Shown here one piece after another: positions 63,379 through 64,000 of a DNA stretch of 64,000 nt. How positions within the stretch are numbered: the stretch's first letter is position 1; the number at the start of each line of letters is the position of its first letter. The notes beneath the pieces are model-generated. The model ran no database searches. It was not told the origin of the DNA and worked only from the letters and a program-made list of their open reading frames with translations. Origin of the DNA: Sulfurovum sp. (GTDB lineage Bacteria > Campylobacterota > Campylobacteria > Campylobacterales > Sulfurovaceae); contig JAMORY010000033.1 in assembly GCA_027063305.1 (NCBI GenBank), positions 1 to 64,000 on the forward strand, read 5' to 3'. The translations under genes were made by a program, and so were the position numbers.

Positions 63379-64000
63379 ATGCCAGCCGACATGAATGACT
63401 ATTTTAAAAAGAAAAGACCACAACAGCAAAAGAGTGACGACAACAACAACCAGCGTCCTAACAATTCACAACCCGGAGGGAGCAACCCAATGAACAGCAT
63501 GGGGGGCAAAAGCGCCTCATGGATCTTCGTAGCGATCGCTATTGTCATGGGGATATTCGTGCTCAAGCCTTTTACTATCATCAACTCAGGTGAAGTAGGG
63601 ATCAAGATCAACACCGGTAAATTTGAAGAGAAACCGCTTCAACCGGGACTTCACTTCTTCATTCCGGTATTACAAAAGATCGTACCGGTCAATACTCGTG
63701 TCCGTATGATCACCTACTCCAATGAGAACAAGCAGATTCTTAGTGACGGATACAGCCGTTACGAGGGTGGGCTCAGACGCAACCCAGCCATCCGCGTCAT
63801 GGACTCCAGAGGGCTTGATGTCGACATCGACCTTGCCGTACAGTACCACTTAAGACCTGAAAGCGCACCAACGACCATTGCCAACTGGGGTACGGCATGG
63901 GAAGATAAGATCATCAACACTAAAGTACGTGAGATCGTCCGTGATGTTATTGGGAAATACGCCGCGGAAAATCTCCCTCAAAAACGCCCGGAGATCGCAA
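63379..64000 (+). CDS. Prohibitin/HflK-like SPFH domain protein, truncated by window end
   Basis: Starts at ATG 63379 after AAAGGAGTATC and runs off the right edge. After a Gln/Asn-rich cytoplasmic segment (KKKRPQQQKSDDNNNQRP) there is one membrane helix (SWIFVAIAIVMGIFVLKPF). An SPFH/prohibitin domain follows (TIINSGEVGIKINTGKF, GLHFFIPVLQKIVPVN, GLDVDIDLAVQYHL). Such proteins form membrane rings that organise proteases or membrane domains. About 207 residues are visible; the C-terminal coiled coil is beyond the window. The ORF track has no line for it. Confidence 0.85.
   Translation, partial: MPADMNDYFKKKRPQQQKSDDNNNQRPNNSQPGGSNPMNSMGGKSASWIFVAIAIVMGIFVLKPFTIINSGEVGIKINTGKFEEKPLQPGLHFFIPVLQKIVPVNTRVRMITYSNENKQILSDGYSRYEGGLRRNPAIRVMDSRGLDVDIDLAVQYHLRPESAPTTIANWGTAWEDKIINTKVREIVRDVIGKYAAENLPQKRPEIA

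Overview
The window looks like a chromosomal segment of a denitrifying member of the Campylobacterota (Epsilonproteobacteria) of the Sulfurovum/Sulfurimonas type. The evidence is the napAGHBFLD gene order without napC, a heme-cd1 nitrite reductase with a cNor-type norCB, dispersed heme d1 genes, many small c-type cytochromes, and short intergenic gaps. The species assignment is inferred from gene content only.

Layout. 1-1.3 kb: tsf (cut by the window edge) and rpsB, with an unusual C-terminal HhH extension on S2. 1.5-5 kb: an outer-membrane barrel protein and a large lipoprotein, with a 266-bp MITE-like element just upstream. 5.3-12.1 kb: peroxiredoxin, small unknown genes, a siroheme nitrite/sulfite reductase, a PDZ serine protease, DUF523, DUF420-like and aldehyde dehydrogenase genes. 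12.2-14 kb: a type II restriction-modification pair resembling Eco47II (GGNCC). 14.2-22.4 kb: the periplasmic nitrate reductase operon, with three unknown small genes and a cytochrome-NapB fusion. 22.6-29.5 kb: a DUF59 / polytopic membrane / DUF2249-like trio, siroheme and heme d1 genes (cysG-N type, nirDL fusion, cobA/nirE, nirJ), a Crp/Fnr regulator and a small cytochrome c. 29.5-36 kb: a frameshifted membrane gene, mscS, moeA, a pentaheme cytochrome and a PAP2 phosphatase. 36-42.2 kb: the second MITE copy and an RND-type tripartite efflux operon. 42.2-46.7 kb: di-heme peroxidase, cytochrome c, AraC regulator, SDR and nrdB. 46.7-51.1 kb: a diheme lipoprotein, two periplasmic hydrolases and a thioredoxin-fold protein. 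51.1-56.2 kb: nirF, decayed trkH and trkA, and a second pentaheme cytochrome. 56.3-62.3 kb: nirS, a 49-aa membrane ORF missing from the ORF track, norB, norC and several small membrane proteins. 62.3-64 kb: ilvE and a partial prohibitin/HflK-like gene.

How it works together. Nitrate is reduced by Nap, nitrite by NirS and nitric oxide by NorCB. No nosZ lies in the window. CobA, the precorrin-2 dehydrogenase, NirDL, NirJ and NirF together could supply heme d1 to NirS. The same siroheme branch could serve the assimilatory-type reductase at 6.6-8.2 kb. MoeA contributes to the Mo cofactor of NapA. Palindromes of the form TTGAN-N4-NTCAA lie upstream of nap, the DUF2249-like trio, the cysG/nirDL divergent pair, a pentaheme cytochrome, ccp/cytochrome c, SDR/nrdB, nirF, the nor operon and two small membrane-protein units. 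Several sit about 60-68 bp from the start codon. The window also encodes a Crp/Fnr protein with an FNR-like E-x-x-S-R recognition helix, so a local Fnr-type regulon is the main organising theme.

Caveats. trkA carries two in-frame TGA codons, trkH two apparently compensating indels in G-runs, and one membrane gene a frameshift at a T-run. These could be genuine decay or assembly errors. No tRNA, rRNA or CRISPR array was recognised.
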